Shown: positions 5,323 through 13,519, counted from the first letter of the stretch. The stretch: 16,716 bases of DNA from an archaeon (GCA_030699005.1 JAUYLQ010000011.1:1-16716), one strand, 5' to 3'. The notes: a model not told the origin generated them from the letters alone. Translations and numbers: made by a program.

Positions 5323-6492
5323 ATGAGAATAGGTATAAATTTCGTAAGGACAGTTTTGGCAGTTATTATGTTTGGGATTTTAATAGTGTTTTTGTTCCCA
5401 GGAAATGTTAATGCAGAAAAATTTAGCTTTTTTGCAAATTCAAATACTGTTATTATAATTGGAAGCGAGGAAGACTTGCCCGCTGCTGTGAAAATACAGG
5501 AGAAACTTATTAATTTGTCCAATACCGGGAACAACAGCGTTTATTCAAATGCGACGAACTTTGAAATCCCTATAATTTTTGATGATGAGGTTAATGAAGA
5601 AATTTCTTTCAATAAAAATAAAATTGTTGTGGGGGGACCATGTGTGAACACCTTTGCAGCAGATTTATTAGAATTAGAATACCCCGCTTGCGGGGAAGCA
5701 TTTGAAGACAGAACTTCTGTTGGAGAGGGGGAGTTTATGATTAATGCGGTTGAGATTCCAGGGAATGAAAGTGTTATGACCTTGGTTATAATCGGGTATG
5801 ACCTTGAAGTTGCTATTGCAGTTAAGGATGTTTATAAGTTTGAAGAAGTTTTTATCGATTTTATTAAACTTTTTGAGGGCAATCTTTTAAGAAGGGAATT
5901 AGTCCATATAACCCAAAGTTTGAGAGTTGGGGCACTTCCAAATTTAGTTTTAAAGCCCCTTACCAGGGGGAGAGAAAAATCGGAAAAGAAAATGAATTTG
6001 GATAGGAAAGACCTTATCATTTTAGATGCTCTCTCTAACGATGCAAGAATGCCTTTGCATGAAATCTCTTCAAAGGCAAACCTTTCCGCCGATGCAATAG
6101 GCTATAGGTTAAGAAATCTTGAACACAATGGATATATCTCGGGATATGCCCCTGTTTTTGATTATGAGGCTATCGGGTACCAGGTTTACTCTGCCCTCAT
6201 AGCCTTTTCTTTTTTAGATGAAAAGTCAATAAAAGATTTGTCAAATTATGTAAAAAGTGACCCCTCCGTTTTATGGGCAGCAAGGGGGATAGGGAGTTAC
6301 AATCTGATAATCTATTTTGCAGTGAAAAATCCTTCTGAAATTCACACTTCAATAAAGGCTCTTAAAGATTTATTCCCTGAGAGAATCGAGAGGTATGAAC
6401 TTCTTTTTGCAGAGGAAGAATACAAGTACACCTATTTTCCCCCATCATTGGGTCTGAATTTCTTGATGAAATTAAAAGTAAAAAAAGTATAA
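5323..6492 (+). CDS. Fusion of exported S-layer-like domain with Lrp/AsnC-family regulator, 389 aa
   Basis: Residues 1-31 are a signal peptide (basic start, hydrophobic core FGILIVFLF, cleavage after NVNA). Residues about 40-180 resemble a domain of archaeal surface proteins: VIIIGSEEDLPAAVKI, KIVVGGPCVNTFAADLL, two Cys (107, 123), and VIIGYDLEVAIAVKDVYKF. From residue 225 a full Lrp/AsnC protein follows: helix-turn-helix about 227-275 (DALSNDARMPLHEIS, ADAIGYRLRNLEHNGYI) and effector (RAM) domain about 287-365 (ALIAFSF, ARGIGSYNLIIYFAV). No membrane segment separates the exported and DNA-binding halves, so the topology is contradictory. An internal ATG at 5992 (Met224) could make the regulator alone. 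The 3' end has an A7 run before the stop. Confidence 0.8.
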   Translation: MRIGINFVRTVLAVIMFGILIVFLFPGNVNAEKFSFFANSNTVIIIGSEEDLPAAVKIQEKLINLSNTGNNSVYSNATNFEIPIIFDDEVNEEISFNKNKIVVGGPCVNTFAADLLELEYPACGEAFEDRTSVGEGEFMINAVEIPGNESVMTLVIIGYDLEVAIAVKDVYKFEEVFIDFIKLFEGNLLRRELVHITQSLRVGALPNLVLKPLTRGREKSEKKMNLDRKDLIILDALSNDARMPLHEISSKANLSADAIGYRLRNLEHNGYISGYAPVFDYEAIGYQVYSALIAFSFLDEKSIKDLSNYVKSDPSVLWAARGIGSYNLIIYFAVKNPSEIHTSIKALKDLFPERIERYELLFAEEEYKYTYFPPSLGLNFLMKLKVKKV

Positions 6493-6602
6493 GGGCAAAA
6501 CCTGAGATTAATGCTCGGGGGAAACATGATGAAAAACCAGAGGGGGATAAACCTAAAAAAGCACTTAAAAAGGTAACAAAGAAAACTTCCGGGGATGTTT
6601 AA
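6480..6602 (+). other. A7 slippery run and 38-codon extension in the -1 frame
   Basis: Just before the stop at 6490 the coding frame reads GTA AAA AAA GTA TAA, an A-AAA-AAA heptamer (6480-6486). A -1 shift, or slippage adding one A, continues for 38 codons to TAA at 6600-6602. The extension is Lys-rich (KPKKALKKVTKK) and ends overlapping the stop of the convergent gene (6599-6601). It could be programmed recoding, or the original C-terminus lost through an indel. Confidence 0.4.
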
Positions 6603-7219
6603 TGTTTTTTTGTTTTTACCCGTGAATGTTTATTCTTATTCTTTGTAACAAAAAGAGCGATTATTGCCCAGACGACAGTTCCTATTAAACTATAGAACAT
6701 ATCGTAAATTGTGTCTTCAAGGGGTTCCATTATCTGTATGGGTTTAAAGTTTTCAATTCCTGCCAAGTGTACTCCGACTAATAGGGTGTGAAAATATTTA
6801 TCTGAAAAGTATTCTACAATCTCCCAAAGGGCCCCCCAGGATATTAAAAGTATTACGGAGAAGAGTATTAGCATTTTTTTGTTTTTAATTTTCTTTTCAA
6901 ATAAGAAATAAAAGAGGGTACATCCGATTAATGGAGAAAGAATATGGATTATTTTATCAAACTGAGGGATTATATAAAAAAGTCCAATGAAAAGTTCTCC
7001 GAAAAGGTTTATAAGAAATAGGATAAGTATTCCAAAATAAATTCCAACAGGGACTTTTAATTTATAATAAATAAACATTGCAATAATCAACTCGCCAAAC
7101 CAGAATATTGCTCTTCCCGGAATGTGAAACAGGTCATAAATTCCTGCGAATAAAAGTAATGCCCAGATTAAATATATTAAGTAATTGAGCCATCCTTTTT
7201 TTGAAGATTTTTTCTTCAT
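6599..7219 (-). CDS. VanZ/YjdF (DUF2238)-like membrane protein, 206 aa
   Basis: After a Lys-rich N-terminus about six hydrophobic segments follow (residues about 13-26, 36-52, 57-84, 92-107, 115-132, 174-191). Conserved-looking polar residues lie at membrane edges: DKIIHILSPLIG (Asp88, His92), LWEIVEYF (Glu133, Glu136) and LEDTIYDMFYSLIG (Asp169, Asp173). This D..H / WE..E / D...D....G pattern is seen in the VanZ/YjdF group, whose biochemical role is mostly unknown. The tail is strongly basic. A TATA box (TATAAAAAG, 7241-7249) sits at leaderless distance, so it may have its own promoter as well as being last in the minus-strand gene set. Confidence 0.65.
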   Translation of the reverse strand: MKKKSSKKGWLNYLIYLIWALLLFAGIYDLFHIPGRAIFWFGELIIAMFIYYKLKVPVGIYFGILILFLINLFGELFIGLFYIIPQFDKIIHILSPLIGCTLFYFLFEKKIKNKKMLILFSVILLISWGALWEIVEYFSDKYFHTLLVGVHLAGIENFKPIQIMEPLEDTIYDMFYSLIGTVVWAIIALFVTKNKNKHSRVKTKKH

Positions 7220-7249
7220 TTTAATTTAAGGGGATTTTGGTATAAAAAG

Positions 7250-7798
7250 CTAATGGGATTGTTTTTTGTAAGAGTATATTTTTCCATTTTTAGCTCCAAG
7301 GAACCAATCCCCTTTAAACCCCGTTTTTATTAATTCATGCCTAATTAATTGAAGAATAAATCCGTGTGAAACTATAAGAATGGAACCATTTTTTGGCAAT
7401 AAAGAAACAAATTTTTTAATTTTCTCGATTGTTTTCTTTGCTCCCTCTGGTTGAGATTTATGGTTTATTAGCCAGGCAAATCTTCCTGCCAAAGCCCAGA
7501 ACAAAAAAGGTAATTTAAGAGAAGTGTTAAATGCGGGGGTTATTGGGACTTCCCGAATCACTTTTGATTTTTTGAACTCTTCTCCATAAACAAGTTTTGC
7601 TGTTTGAATTGCTCTTTTATAATCACTAGAGATGCATTTTTCCCAGCCTTTAACTTTTTTTGGAAATTCAATTTTTTGAATGTCCTTGGAATCGTATATC
7701 TTTATTTGATTATTAAACTCTTTAGAGTTCAGAAATAATTTTCTTTTTGGTGAAATAACTTTAAAATGCCTCATTAAGCCGATTTTTATAGTTTTCAT
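7250..7798 (-). CDS. Histidine phosphatase family protein, 182 aa
   Basis: This is a phosphoglycerate-mutase-like phosphatase that uses a phospho-histidine intermediate. The catalytic RH motif is at LMRHFK (Arg10, His11), with Phe in place of the usual Gly after it. The second Arg lies in SSDYKRAIQTA (Arg62), the acid in IREVP (Glu83), and the second His in LIVSHGFILQL (His145). The size fits the family's compact form. The substrate cannot be told from sequence. The preceding gene (EEP enzyme) ends 17 bases upstream and the membrane protein starts 30 bases downstream, so it probably acts in the same pathway as the glycosyltransferase and glycosidase. Confidence 0.85.
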   Translation of the reverse strand: MKTIKIGLMRHFKVISPKRKLFLNSKEFNNQIKIYDSKDIQKIEFPKKVKGWEKCISSDYKRAIQTAKLVYGEEFKKSKVIREVPITPAFNTSLKLPFLFWALAGRFAWLINHKSQPEGAKKTIEKIKKFVSLLPKNGSILIVSHGFILQLIRHELIKTGFKGDWFLGAKNGKIYSYKKQSH

Positions 7799-7815
7799 AA
7801 TGCTTTTTAAAAATT

Positions 7816-8619
7816 TTAGAAATTTATTTTTGTAAGTATGCCAGGATGATTTGAAGGATATACTTTTTTATTTCCTGCATCTATTTTTTCTGTTAGAACA
7901 TTTTTTTGATAAACTTTCTTTTTTTCAAATCCTTTAAGAAAGACATGAACATATCTTTCAAGAGGAGGAAGGAATTTCTGAAAAAATTTGTTGTCAAATG
8001 GAGCCCTGAAGTTAAAGTAATTTATCTTTTCTTTTTCAAGGGGATTTAGAATGTTTAATTTATCTTTAATTCTTTTATAAAGGTCTTTCCTTGCATGGGT
8101 ATTCTCCATCATTTTTGTTCCAAAATTAAAATCTCCGCAAATGATAAGCTTTCCTTTTAATTTTTTGCAGTAAGAAATTAATTGGTCTAATTGGCTAAGA
8201 ATCACCTCGAACTCTGCTTTGCTTTTGAATTTTGTATAAGGAGCTATCAGGTGGGTGTTAAGGAGGTTTATTTTTTCTTTTCCAAAATCAAACTTTATGT
8301 GTTGAAATCCTTTTCCAGCAATTGCGTCTGACCAGGAAAAAGGATACCAGTACCCATTTTTTTTGTATTTTTCGTATTTGTACCCTTTAATTGGAATTTT
8401 TGAAAAAATAAGGATTTCTGATGCATCTCCCTTGTACATGGTGTATCCTTTTAATTCATTTTCTAAAGTTCTTCTAGTCTTTTTGAAAACAGCTTCCTGG
8501 AAGGAAATAATGTCTGGATTAAGTTTTAATATTTCCCTTGCAGTTTGCCTTATTCTTTTATTCCAGGAGTATATCCAAGGAACATCCATGAGGTTTTCGG
8601 AAACAATAGTTAGATTCAT
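7816..8619 (-). CDS. Endonuclease/exonuclease/phosphatase (EEP) family hydrolase, 267 aa
   Basis: The order of motifs fits the DNase I-like EEP superfamily: an N-terminal Asn (SENLMD), the metal-binding Glu42 (DIISFQEA), NTHL (121-124), GDFNF (Asp163, Asn165) and a C-terminal SNHPG (256-260) holding the general-base His258, where most members have SDH. Members cleave phosphodiester or phosphomonoester bonds in nucleic acids, inositol phosphates or sphingomyelin. Because it sits seven bases after a glycosyltransferase gene and before a phosphatase, a lipid or sugar-phosphate substrate is as likely as DNA. There is no signal peptide. Confidence 0.82.
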   Translation of the reverse strand: MNLTIVSENLMDVPWIYSWNKRIRQTAREILKLNPDIISFQEAVFKKTRRTLENELKGYTMYKGDASEILIFSKIPIKGYKYEKYKKNGYWYPFSWSDAIAGKGFQHIKFDFGKEKINLLNTHLIAPYTKFKSKAEFEVILSQLDQLISYCKKLKGKLIICGDFNFGTKMMENTHARKDLYKRIKDKLNILNPLEKEKINYFNFRAPFDNKFFQKFLPPLERYVHVFLKGFEKKKVYQKNVLTEKIDAGNKKVYPSNHPGILTKINF

Positions 8620-8626
8620 TGTTTTT

Positions 8627-9784
8627 TTAGTCTACCTCATTTTTATTATTTTTCTTTTTATAATCCATAATCACTTTTTTGTAAGTTTCGTAGAGTTTTT
8701 TGTTCATTTTTTTTAATTCGAAGTTTTTTGCAATTTTTGAAGCATGCTTTCCCATTTTTTGCCTTAAGTTATACTCTTTTGCAAGTTTAATCATGTATTC
8801 TGCAATTTTTTCTTCGTCTCCAACGGGAGCGATAAATCCTGTTTTTTTATCTACGAGGTCAGGCGTTGCTCTTGAATTGACGCCTACCACTGGAAGTCCT
8901 GTTGACATTGCTTCAAGAGTCGTTACCCCTTCAGTTTCTATTGTTGAAGCCGTCAAAAAAATATCCGCTTTTTTGTACTCCCCTATCATCCTTTCCGGGT
9001 TTACAAATCCTTTAAACTGAACATCTCCCAGAAGATTATTTTTTATTGCATATTCTTTTAACTTTTTTTCTTCAGGTCCTTTTCCAAGAATAAGAAACTT
9101 CCCTTCAGATCCTTCTTTTTTTAAAATATTAAACGCTCTTAGAAGAACATCAATATGTTTTGATTCAACGAGTCTCGAAGTAGAAATAAATGTTGGTTTT
9201 CTTTTTTTTCTTTTTGAAAAAGTGAATTTATTTGCGTCAATTCCGTTACTAACCGGGTAAATTTGTTTCTTTAATCCTCTAAAGATAAGTTCTTTTTTCA
9301 TTGCTTCTGAAGGAGTTATTAGGGCATCACATTTATTAAAAAAATAAAAAAGGTATTTCCACGTCAATTTTTGGAATGTTTTTGAGTTTTGAAATCCTTT
9401 CAAATCAAGTTCTGAAGCTACCTCAGGAAATACAGTATGAGCCGTTATAATAACCGGAATTTTTAATTTTCTTGCAGCGATTAACCCCTCCCAGCCAATT
9501 CCAAACGGACTATGAATGTGGACGATGTCGGGTCTTATTTTCTTTAACTCTTTGTAAGCTCTTACGAAAGAGGGGATTCTTAGTTTATACTCTTTGTAGC
9601 TTTTTATGTGGAAACTTTTAAGTCGGATGTATCCAGAGTTTGGGATAATTAGCTTGCATGTTTCGGAAGGCACAAAGAAAAATATTTTATTCTTTTTTGA
9701 AAGAATTTCCATGTTATTTTTTATGGAGATCGTCACTCCATCAACCAGAGGGAAAAATGAATCTGAGAATATTGCAATTTTCAT
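8627..9784 (-). CDS. GT4-family glycosyltransferase, 385 aa
   Basis: This is a retaining GT-B glycosyltransferase that uses a nucleotide sugar. The N-terminal acceptor domain starts MKIAIFSDSFFPLVDGV, with the G-rich loop and DIVHIHSPFGIGWEGL (about 86-101). The C-terminal donor domain has TSRLVESKHID, GKGPEEKKL, and the E-x7-E motif (Glu283, Glu291) in the region ending LEAMSTGLPVV. It most resembles the GT4 branch that glucosylates or mannosylates diacylglycerol or phosphatidylinositol; acceptor and sugar are not certain. It follows the glycosidase gene by eight bases and precedes the EEP gene by seven, so the three are almost surely co-transcribed. The tail is Lys/Asn-rich. Confidence 0.9.
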   Translation of the reverse strand: MKIAIFSDSFFPLVDGVTISIKNNMEILSKKNKIFFFVPSETCKLIIPNSGYIRLKSFHIKSYKEYKLRIPSFVRAYKELKKIRPDIVHIHSPFGIGWEGLIAARKLKIPVIITAHTVFPEVASELDLKGFQNSKTFQKLTWKYLFYFFNKCDALITPSEAMKKELIFRGLKKQIYPVSNGIDANKFTFSKRKKRKPTFISTSRLVESKHIDVLLRAFNILKKEGSEGKFLILGKGPEEKKLKEYAIKNNLLGDVQFKGFVNPERMIGEYKKADIFLTASTIETEGVTTLEAMSTGLPVVGVNSRATPDLVDKKTGFIAPVGDEEKIAEYMIKLAKEYNLRQKMGKHASKIAKNFELKKMNKKLYETYKKVIMDYKKKNNKNEVD

Positions 9785-9792
9785 TTTGTGTT

Positions 9793-10923
9793 TTAAATTT
9801 TTTTTAATTCATTTTTGGCTAAGAGATAAAATCCCGCAGCCCATGCAAAAGGATGTTCCGATTTCTGAAAAAATCGGTTTAGAGGTTTGCCTGTAATTTC
9901 ATAAGTTTCATAGACTTCCCCCTCTTTAACAAAATATCTTGATAGACTTTTTAATATTTTTTCTGCTTCTTCTTTTTTTCCTGTTTTTGTCAAGGCCATT
10001 GAATGTAATCCCCCTATCCAAGGCCAGCATATCCCATGATCGTTATAGTCTTTTAATCCGAGCAGATGTAACAGAGGGTGCACCTCAAGGCCCCCATAAC
10101 GGGGGTAATTTGGGTGTGAAGGGACATCTTTTGATATTCCAAATTCTTTCGCTTTTTTTAGTATTGACTCTGACTGTTTTTTGTTCGCAATTCCAAAAAT
10201 AATTGAGAAAAAGTTTCCGTCTGAAGAGAAAACTTTTGATTCTTTCTTTTCATTGAAGTAATCTAGGTAATATCCAAGTTCTCTACTCCAAAATTTTTCA
10301 TTTATTCTTTCTTTCAATTTTTCAGACTTTTCTTTTAGTCTATTTTTTACATTAAGTTTGCCCAGGAGTTCACCAGTCAACTTTAAAGACTGATAGTAAA
10401 GAACATTCGTATACAAGACGGCTCCTTTTTTCTTTAAGGAATCTTGCCAGTGGGCATAATTTTCAGAGTGAATTAAACCATTCCTCTCCCATTTCTTAGC
10501 CCATTTGATAATCTTGCCCAATTTTGAAATATTTTTTCTTGCTAGTTCAAAATCTTTGGATTTTTCAGAATATTTTTGAAGAGTAATTAAAAACAGAAGG
10601 TTTGGATCAATTGCCTCATTAAATCCTTTATCTTCCTTATATTGGACCCCAAACCTGGGTTTTATTCCAATCATCTGAAACATTTGTCCAAAAAAAGAGG
10701 AGCCAATTCTCAGAGGGATTTGTCCATTCCTCTCATATTTAAGGAAATTTTCAAGGTTTTTTTTAACAATATTTAGATCTCCAATATTGAGTGCTCCCCA
10801 TGATGCATACAAAGAATCTCTTGCCCAATATGAGGCGTAATGCGTTCTTCCGGCAAGAATTCCTTCTTTTTCATAGCAATCCCGAAGGGATTTTTTTGCA
10901 ATCTCAACCGAATTTTTTTGCAT
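9793..10923 (-). CDS. Six-hairpin glycosidase, amylo-alpha-1,6-glucosidase/GH63-like, 376 aa
   Basis: I start the gene at the ATG at 10923 because a TATA-like GTTAAAAAGC lies about 28 bases upstream, and a longer start (11211) would overlap the divergent DedA gene by about 190 bases. The (alpha/alpha)6 barrel is recognisable: GRTHYASYWARDSLYASWG (25-43) holds the W-RD-S motif of debranching-enzyme and GH15/GH63-type glucosidases, YPRYGGLEVHPLL and GICWPWIGGLHSMAL are later barrel segments, and the end has EVYETYEITG and HPFAWAAGFYLLA. It probably hydrolyses alpha-glucosidic or related bonds in the cytoplasm. It leads the set of GT4, EEP, phosphatase and membrane protein. Confidence 0.8.
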   Translation of the reverse strand: MQKNSVEIAKKSLRDCYEKEGILAGRTHYASYWARDSLYASWGALNIGDLNIVKKNLENFLKYERNGQIPLRIGSSFFGQMFQMIGIKPRFGVQYKEDKGFNEAIDPNLLFLITLQKYSEKSKDFELARKNISKLGKIIKWAKKWERNGLIHSENYAHWQDSLKKKGAVLYTNVLYYQSLKLTGELLGKLNVKNRLKEKSEKLKERINEKFWSRELGYYLDYFNEKKESKVFSSDGNFFSIIFGIANKKQSESILKKAKEFGISKDVPSHPNYPRYGGLEVHPLLHLLGLKDYNDHGICWPWIGGLHSMALTKTGKKEEAEKILKSLSRYFVKEGEVYETYEITGKPLNRFFQKSEHPFAWAAGFYLLAKNELKKI

Positions 10924-10945
10924 AATAATAAAAAGATTAAGTGGG

Positions 10946-10955
10946 GTTAAAAAGC
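10946..10955 (-). promoter_or_regulatory. TATA-like element of the glycosidase-led operon
   Basis: Read on the minus strand this is GCTTTTTAAC, centred about 28 bases upstream of the ATG at 10923. It supports the short start of the glycosidase. Confidence 0.45.
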
Positions 10956-10989
10956 TTATTCTTTGTTTTAGGGGGTATGCCTGCATTAA

Positions 10990-10998
10990 TTTAATAAA
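10990..10998 (+). promoter_or_regulatory. TATA box of the first DedA-like gene
   Basis: TTTAATAAA is centred about 27 bases before the ATG at 11021, consistent with a leaderless transcript. Confidence 0.5.
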
Positions 10999-11020
10999 CT
11001 CAAAATTATTTACCACTAAA

Positions 11021-11620
11021 ATGGTGGATTTAGCTTCATTTAATGATGTATTTTTATTTGCTTTGAGCCACGGATATTTTGTCATCTTTCTCATTATGGT
11101 TGTTGAAGGTCCGATAATAACAACTGCTGCGGCTTTTGCGTCTTCTCTGGGATATTTCAACATTTGGATTATTCTTGTTTTATCTTTTCTTGGCGACTTT
11201 ACTGGAGACATGGCAGTTTATTTTTTTGGCCGTTTTGGAAGAAAGAAGTTTATACAGGAAAATAAGAGTTTTTTTAAGATAAGACCGGAGCACATGGGCA
11301 AATTTGAAAATCATTTTAAAAAACATTTTGGAAAAACACTATACTTATCAAAAATGACTCCATTGGCAGTTCCGACAATTCTCTTAGCAGGAGCAAGCCA
11401 TGTGCCGGCTAAAAAGTTTGCTTTTTTCAGTTTTATTTCCGGAGTTCACAATATGATTATTTTTGCTTCACTTGGATATTTTTTGGGATCTGCAGCAGGA
11501 CCAATACTTCAGGCTTACAAGCATGTAGGAGGGTATATTGCAGTTCTTGTTATAATTCTTGCTTTTGTGTACTTTCTTGGTAAGTTTATTTCAAAAAAGA
11601 TTTTGAAATCAAAATTCTAA
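11021..11620 (+). CDS. DedA/VTT-domain membrane protein, 199 aa
   Basis: Members of this family are polytopic membrane proteins; several work as undecaprenyl-phosphate or phospholipid flippases/scramblases. The hallmark residues are here: Glu29 in VVEGPIITT, the GDFTGD turn (Asp59, Asp63), the GRFGRKK motif (Arg71), and the re-entrant-like LSKMTPLAVPTILLAGASHVP. About four or five hydrophobic segments are visible. Length is typical. It is divergent from the glycosidase/GT4 operon, and a paralogue follows 61 bases downstream with its own TATA box. Lipid-carrier traffic for the neighbouring glycosyltransferase is an attractive but unproven role. Confidence 0.88.
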   Translation: MVDLASFNDVFLFALSHGYFVIFLIMVVEGPIITTAAAFASSLGYFNIWIILVLSFLGDFTGDMAVYFFGRFGRKKFIQENKSFFKIRPEHMGKFENHFKKHFGKTLYLSKMTPLAVPTILLAGASHVPAKKFAFFSFISGVHNMIIFASLGYFLGSAAGPILQAYKHVGGYIAVLVIILAFVYFLGKFISKKILKSKF

Positions 11621-11651
11621 CTCTTTATCGCCCAAATTTTTTTCAAAAACC

Positions 11652-11665
11652 TTAATAAATATATT
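11652..11665 (+). promoter_or_regulatory. TATA box of the second DedA-like gene
   Basis: TTAATAAATATATT lies about 24 bases upstream of the ATG at 11682, so the two paralogues can be expressed separately. Confidence 0.5.
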
Positions 11666-11681
11666 TTACTTATTCTTTTTA

Positions 11682-12362
11682 ATGGTGAATTTTAATTCCT
11701 TTACAAGTGTCTTAAGTTTTATAAACGGCAGCGGGTATCTCTTCGTTTTTTTGTTAATGATTGTCGGGGGTTCAGTGATTACAACAGTTGCGGCTTTTAC
11801 AGCTTCACTTGGATACTTCAATATTTTTATGGTTGCAATGTTGTCTTTTCTTGCGGAATCTTTTCAGGCTTTTTTGTTCTATTTAATAGGATACTTTGGA
11901 AGAAAAAGGTTAATCGGGGATTATGGAAAATTTTTATGGATAGAGATAAAGTCTTTATACAAGCTTGAAACTCATTTTCAAAATCACCTCCCAAGAACAC
12001 TTTTTTTCATAAAGATGACACCTTTTCTTTCTTTTCCGGGTCTTGCTCTCGCAGGAGTAAGTCATGTCCCGGTAAAAGAATATGCTTTTTGGAATATTCT
12101 TATCGCACTCATGAAAGCAGTTGTTTTCAGCATCATTGGTTTTTCTTTAGGTCTTCTTGCAAGTTCATTCCTGGAAGACAAACCTCTTGGAATTTCCATT
12201 TTTATACTTGTTTTAATTATGATTGGCCTCTCATTAGTTTTCAAGCATTTTTTGCAGAAGATTTTTAAGAAGGATCTTTCACTTGATTCAATCAGATTTT
12301 TCAGTTTTAATCTTTTTAGAACTTTGAAGGGAAAAATTAGGAAAAACAAACTAAGAATCTAA
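11682..12362 (+). CDS. Divergent DedA/VTT paralogue lacking conserved charged residues, 226 aa
   Basis: It aligns along its length with the preceding DedA protein (ITTVAAFTASLGYFNIF, FGRKRLIG, FFIKMTPFLSFPGLALAGVSHVP), so it arose by tandem duplication. At the hallmark sites it differs: Gly29 for Glu, Glu59 and Ala63 for the two Asp of the GD..GD turn, and Tyr71 for Arg. The membrane segments are kept. The C-terminus is longer, with a basic tail (FRTLKGKIRKNKLRI). Intact frame and promoter argue against a pseudogene. It may be a regulatory or partner subunit of its neighbour, or have lost transport function. It is convergent with trpS (19-base gap). Confidence 0.8.
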   Translation: MVNFNSFTSVLSFINGSGYLFVFLLMIVGGSVITTVAAFTASLGYFNIFMVAMLSFLAESFQAFLFYLIGYFGRKRLIGDYGKFLWIEIKSLYKLETHFQNHLPRTLFFIKMTPFLSFPGLALAGVSHVPVKEYAFWNILIALMKAVVFSIIGFSLGLLASSFLEDKPLGISIFILVLIMIGLSLVFKHFLQKIFKKDLSLDSIRFFSFNLFRTLKGKIRKNKLRI

Positions 12363-12381
12363 ATTTTGTGAATAAGCCCCA

Positions 12382-13497
12382 TTAAATTTTGTAAATGAAT
12401 TTTGGAATAAGTTTTTCTGCCAATTTTCTTCTTTTTTGGTGTTCCGTCAAAAATTCATTTATTTTGCCAATTAAGATTTTTTTGACTTCCCCACTTAGAA
12501 GTTTTCCTTTTGAATAATCCTCGTATATTTTTTCAAGTTTTTTATCATCATATTCAAAATATTTTAACCATTGGCATGCAATATCGATTTCAACATTGCC
12601 CCCATGTTTTCGGTGCTCTTCGGCAGTGTCGCGTCCACCTGAAAAAGCATATTTGTTTACTTTTCTTTTTACTTCTTCAGGAGAGTCAGTCATAAGAATT
12701 GCTGAATCCGGATTGCTTGAAGACATTTTTCCTTCAACTCCCGTTAAAGGAGGCATGAACCTTGCATGGATTATCGCAGGTTTTTCGTACCCGAGTTTTT
12801 CTACCACATCCCTAGATAATCTGAAGTGGACATCCTGGTCTATTCCCAGGGGGATTAAGCAAGGTCTTTTTTCATTTTTTAAAATGTTTGGCAAAAAAAC
12901 AGGGACTGTCTGCATTGCAGTGTAAAAAATGCTTCCAATGTTGTTTGAATCATTGAATCCAAAAGCCGCTTTAATTGACGAAAAAGTTATTTTTTTGGCT
13001 ACTTTCACCGCCTCTGGATACATTATTCCGGCATGCTGGGTATCGATTAAAAAATGTGTTTTTTTGGGGTCAAAGCCAAGCGCAATCACGTCAAGCATGT
13101 TTTCATGAAGCCACTTTTGAATTTCTTCCCAATTTGAATCCTGCTTGAACAAAAATTTTTCTTCATCAGGGAACTGGAACCAGACTTCAACACCGAATTT
13201 ATCCTGAAGCCATTTCATGAATATCCACACACTTATGTGCCCAAGGTGAATTGGCCCAGAAGGAGCCCTTCCGGTGTACAAGAAAAATTTGTTCCCTTTT
13301 TTGTACTCATCAAGGACTTTTTTTAAATCTCTGTAGGCGAAAAAGATTCCGCGTTTAAGGTAAGGATGAAGTTCTCCTGCAATTTTTTCAATTTCTTTTA
13401 AAATTTCCGGGGTTATTTTTTTTACGCCAAAGTCTTTTATGAGTTTATCATAATCAATTCTGCCCTCAACTTCATAGGGATTGACCTTTCCATTCAT
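12382..13497 (-). CDS. trpS: Tryptophanyl-tRNA synthetase, archaeal/eukaryal type, 371 aa
   Basis: This enzyme charges tRNA-Trp with tryptophan. It is a class I synthetase with the HIGH-type motif GPIHLGH (81-87) and the KMSKS-type motif KMSSS (257-261, after LTGVEG). Archaeal/eukaryal TrpRS signatures are present: FQFPDEEKFLF (about 107-117), IGSIFYTAMQTVPVF, and LIPLGIDQDVHFRLSRD. The C-terminal region is the usual anticodon-binding helical domain. The length is normal for the archaeal form. It is the clearest housekeeping gene in the window. A TATA box (GTATATAAAG on plus, 13520-13529) is centred about 27 bases from the ATG, so its mRNA is probably leaderless. Confidence 0.96.
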   Translation of the reverse strand: MNGKVNPYEVEGRIDYDKLIKDFGVKKITPEILKEIEKIAGELHPYLKRGIFFAYRDLKKVLDEYKKGNKFFLYTGRAPSGPIHLGHISVWIFMKWLQDKFGVEVWFQFPDEEKFLFKQDSNWEEIQKWLHENMLDVIALGFDPKKTHFLIDTQHAGIMYPEAVKVAKKITFSSIKAAFGFNDSNNIGSIFYTAMQTVPVFLPNILKNEKRPCLIPLGIDQDVHFRLSRDVVEKLGYEKPAIIHARFMPPLTGVEGKMSSSNPDSAILMTDSPEEVKRKVNKYAFSGGRDTAEEHRKHGGNVEIDIACQWLKYFEYDDKKLEKIYEDYSKGKLLSGEVKKILIGKINEFLTEHQKRRKLAEKLIPKFIYKI

Positions 13498-13519
13498 TCA
13501 CGATTTAAGGAAGAAAAAG

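Noticed and set aside
10924..11211. N-terminal extension of the glycosidase to an ATG at 11211
   Set aside because: It would overlap the divergent DedA gene by about 190 bases, the added residues do not look like the family, and a TATA box lies just upstream of the shorter start.
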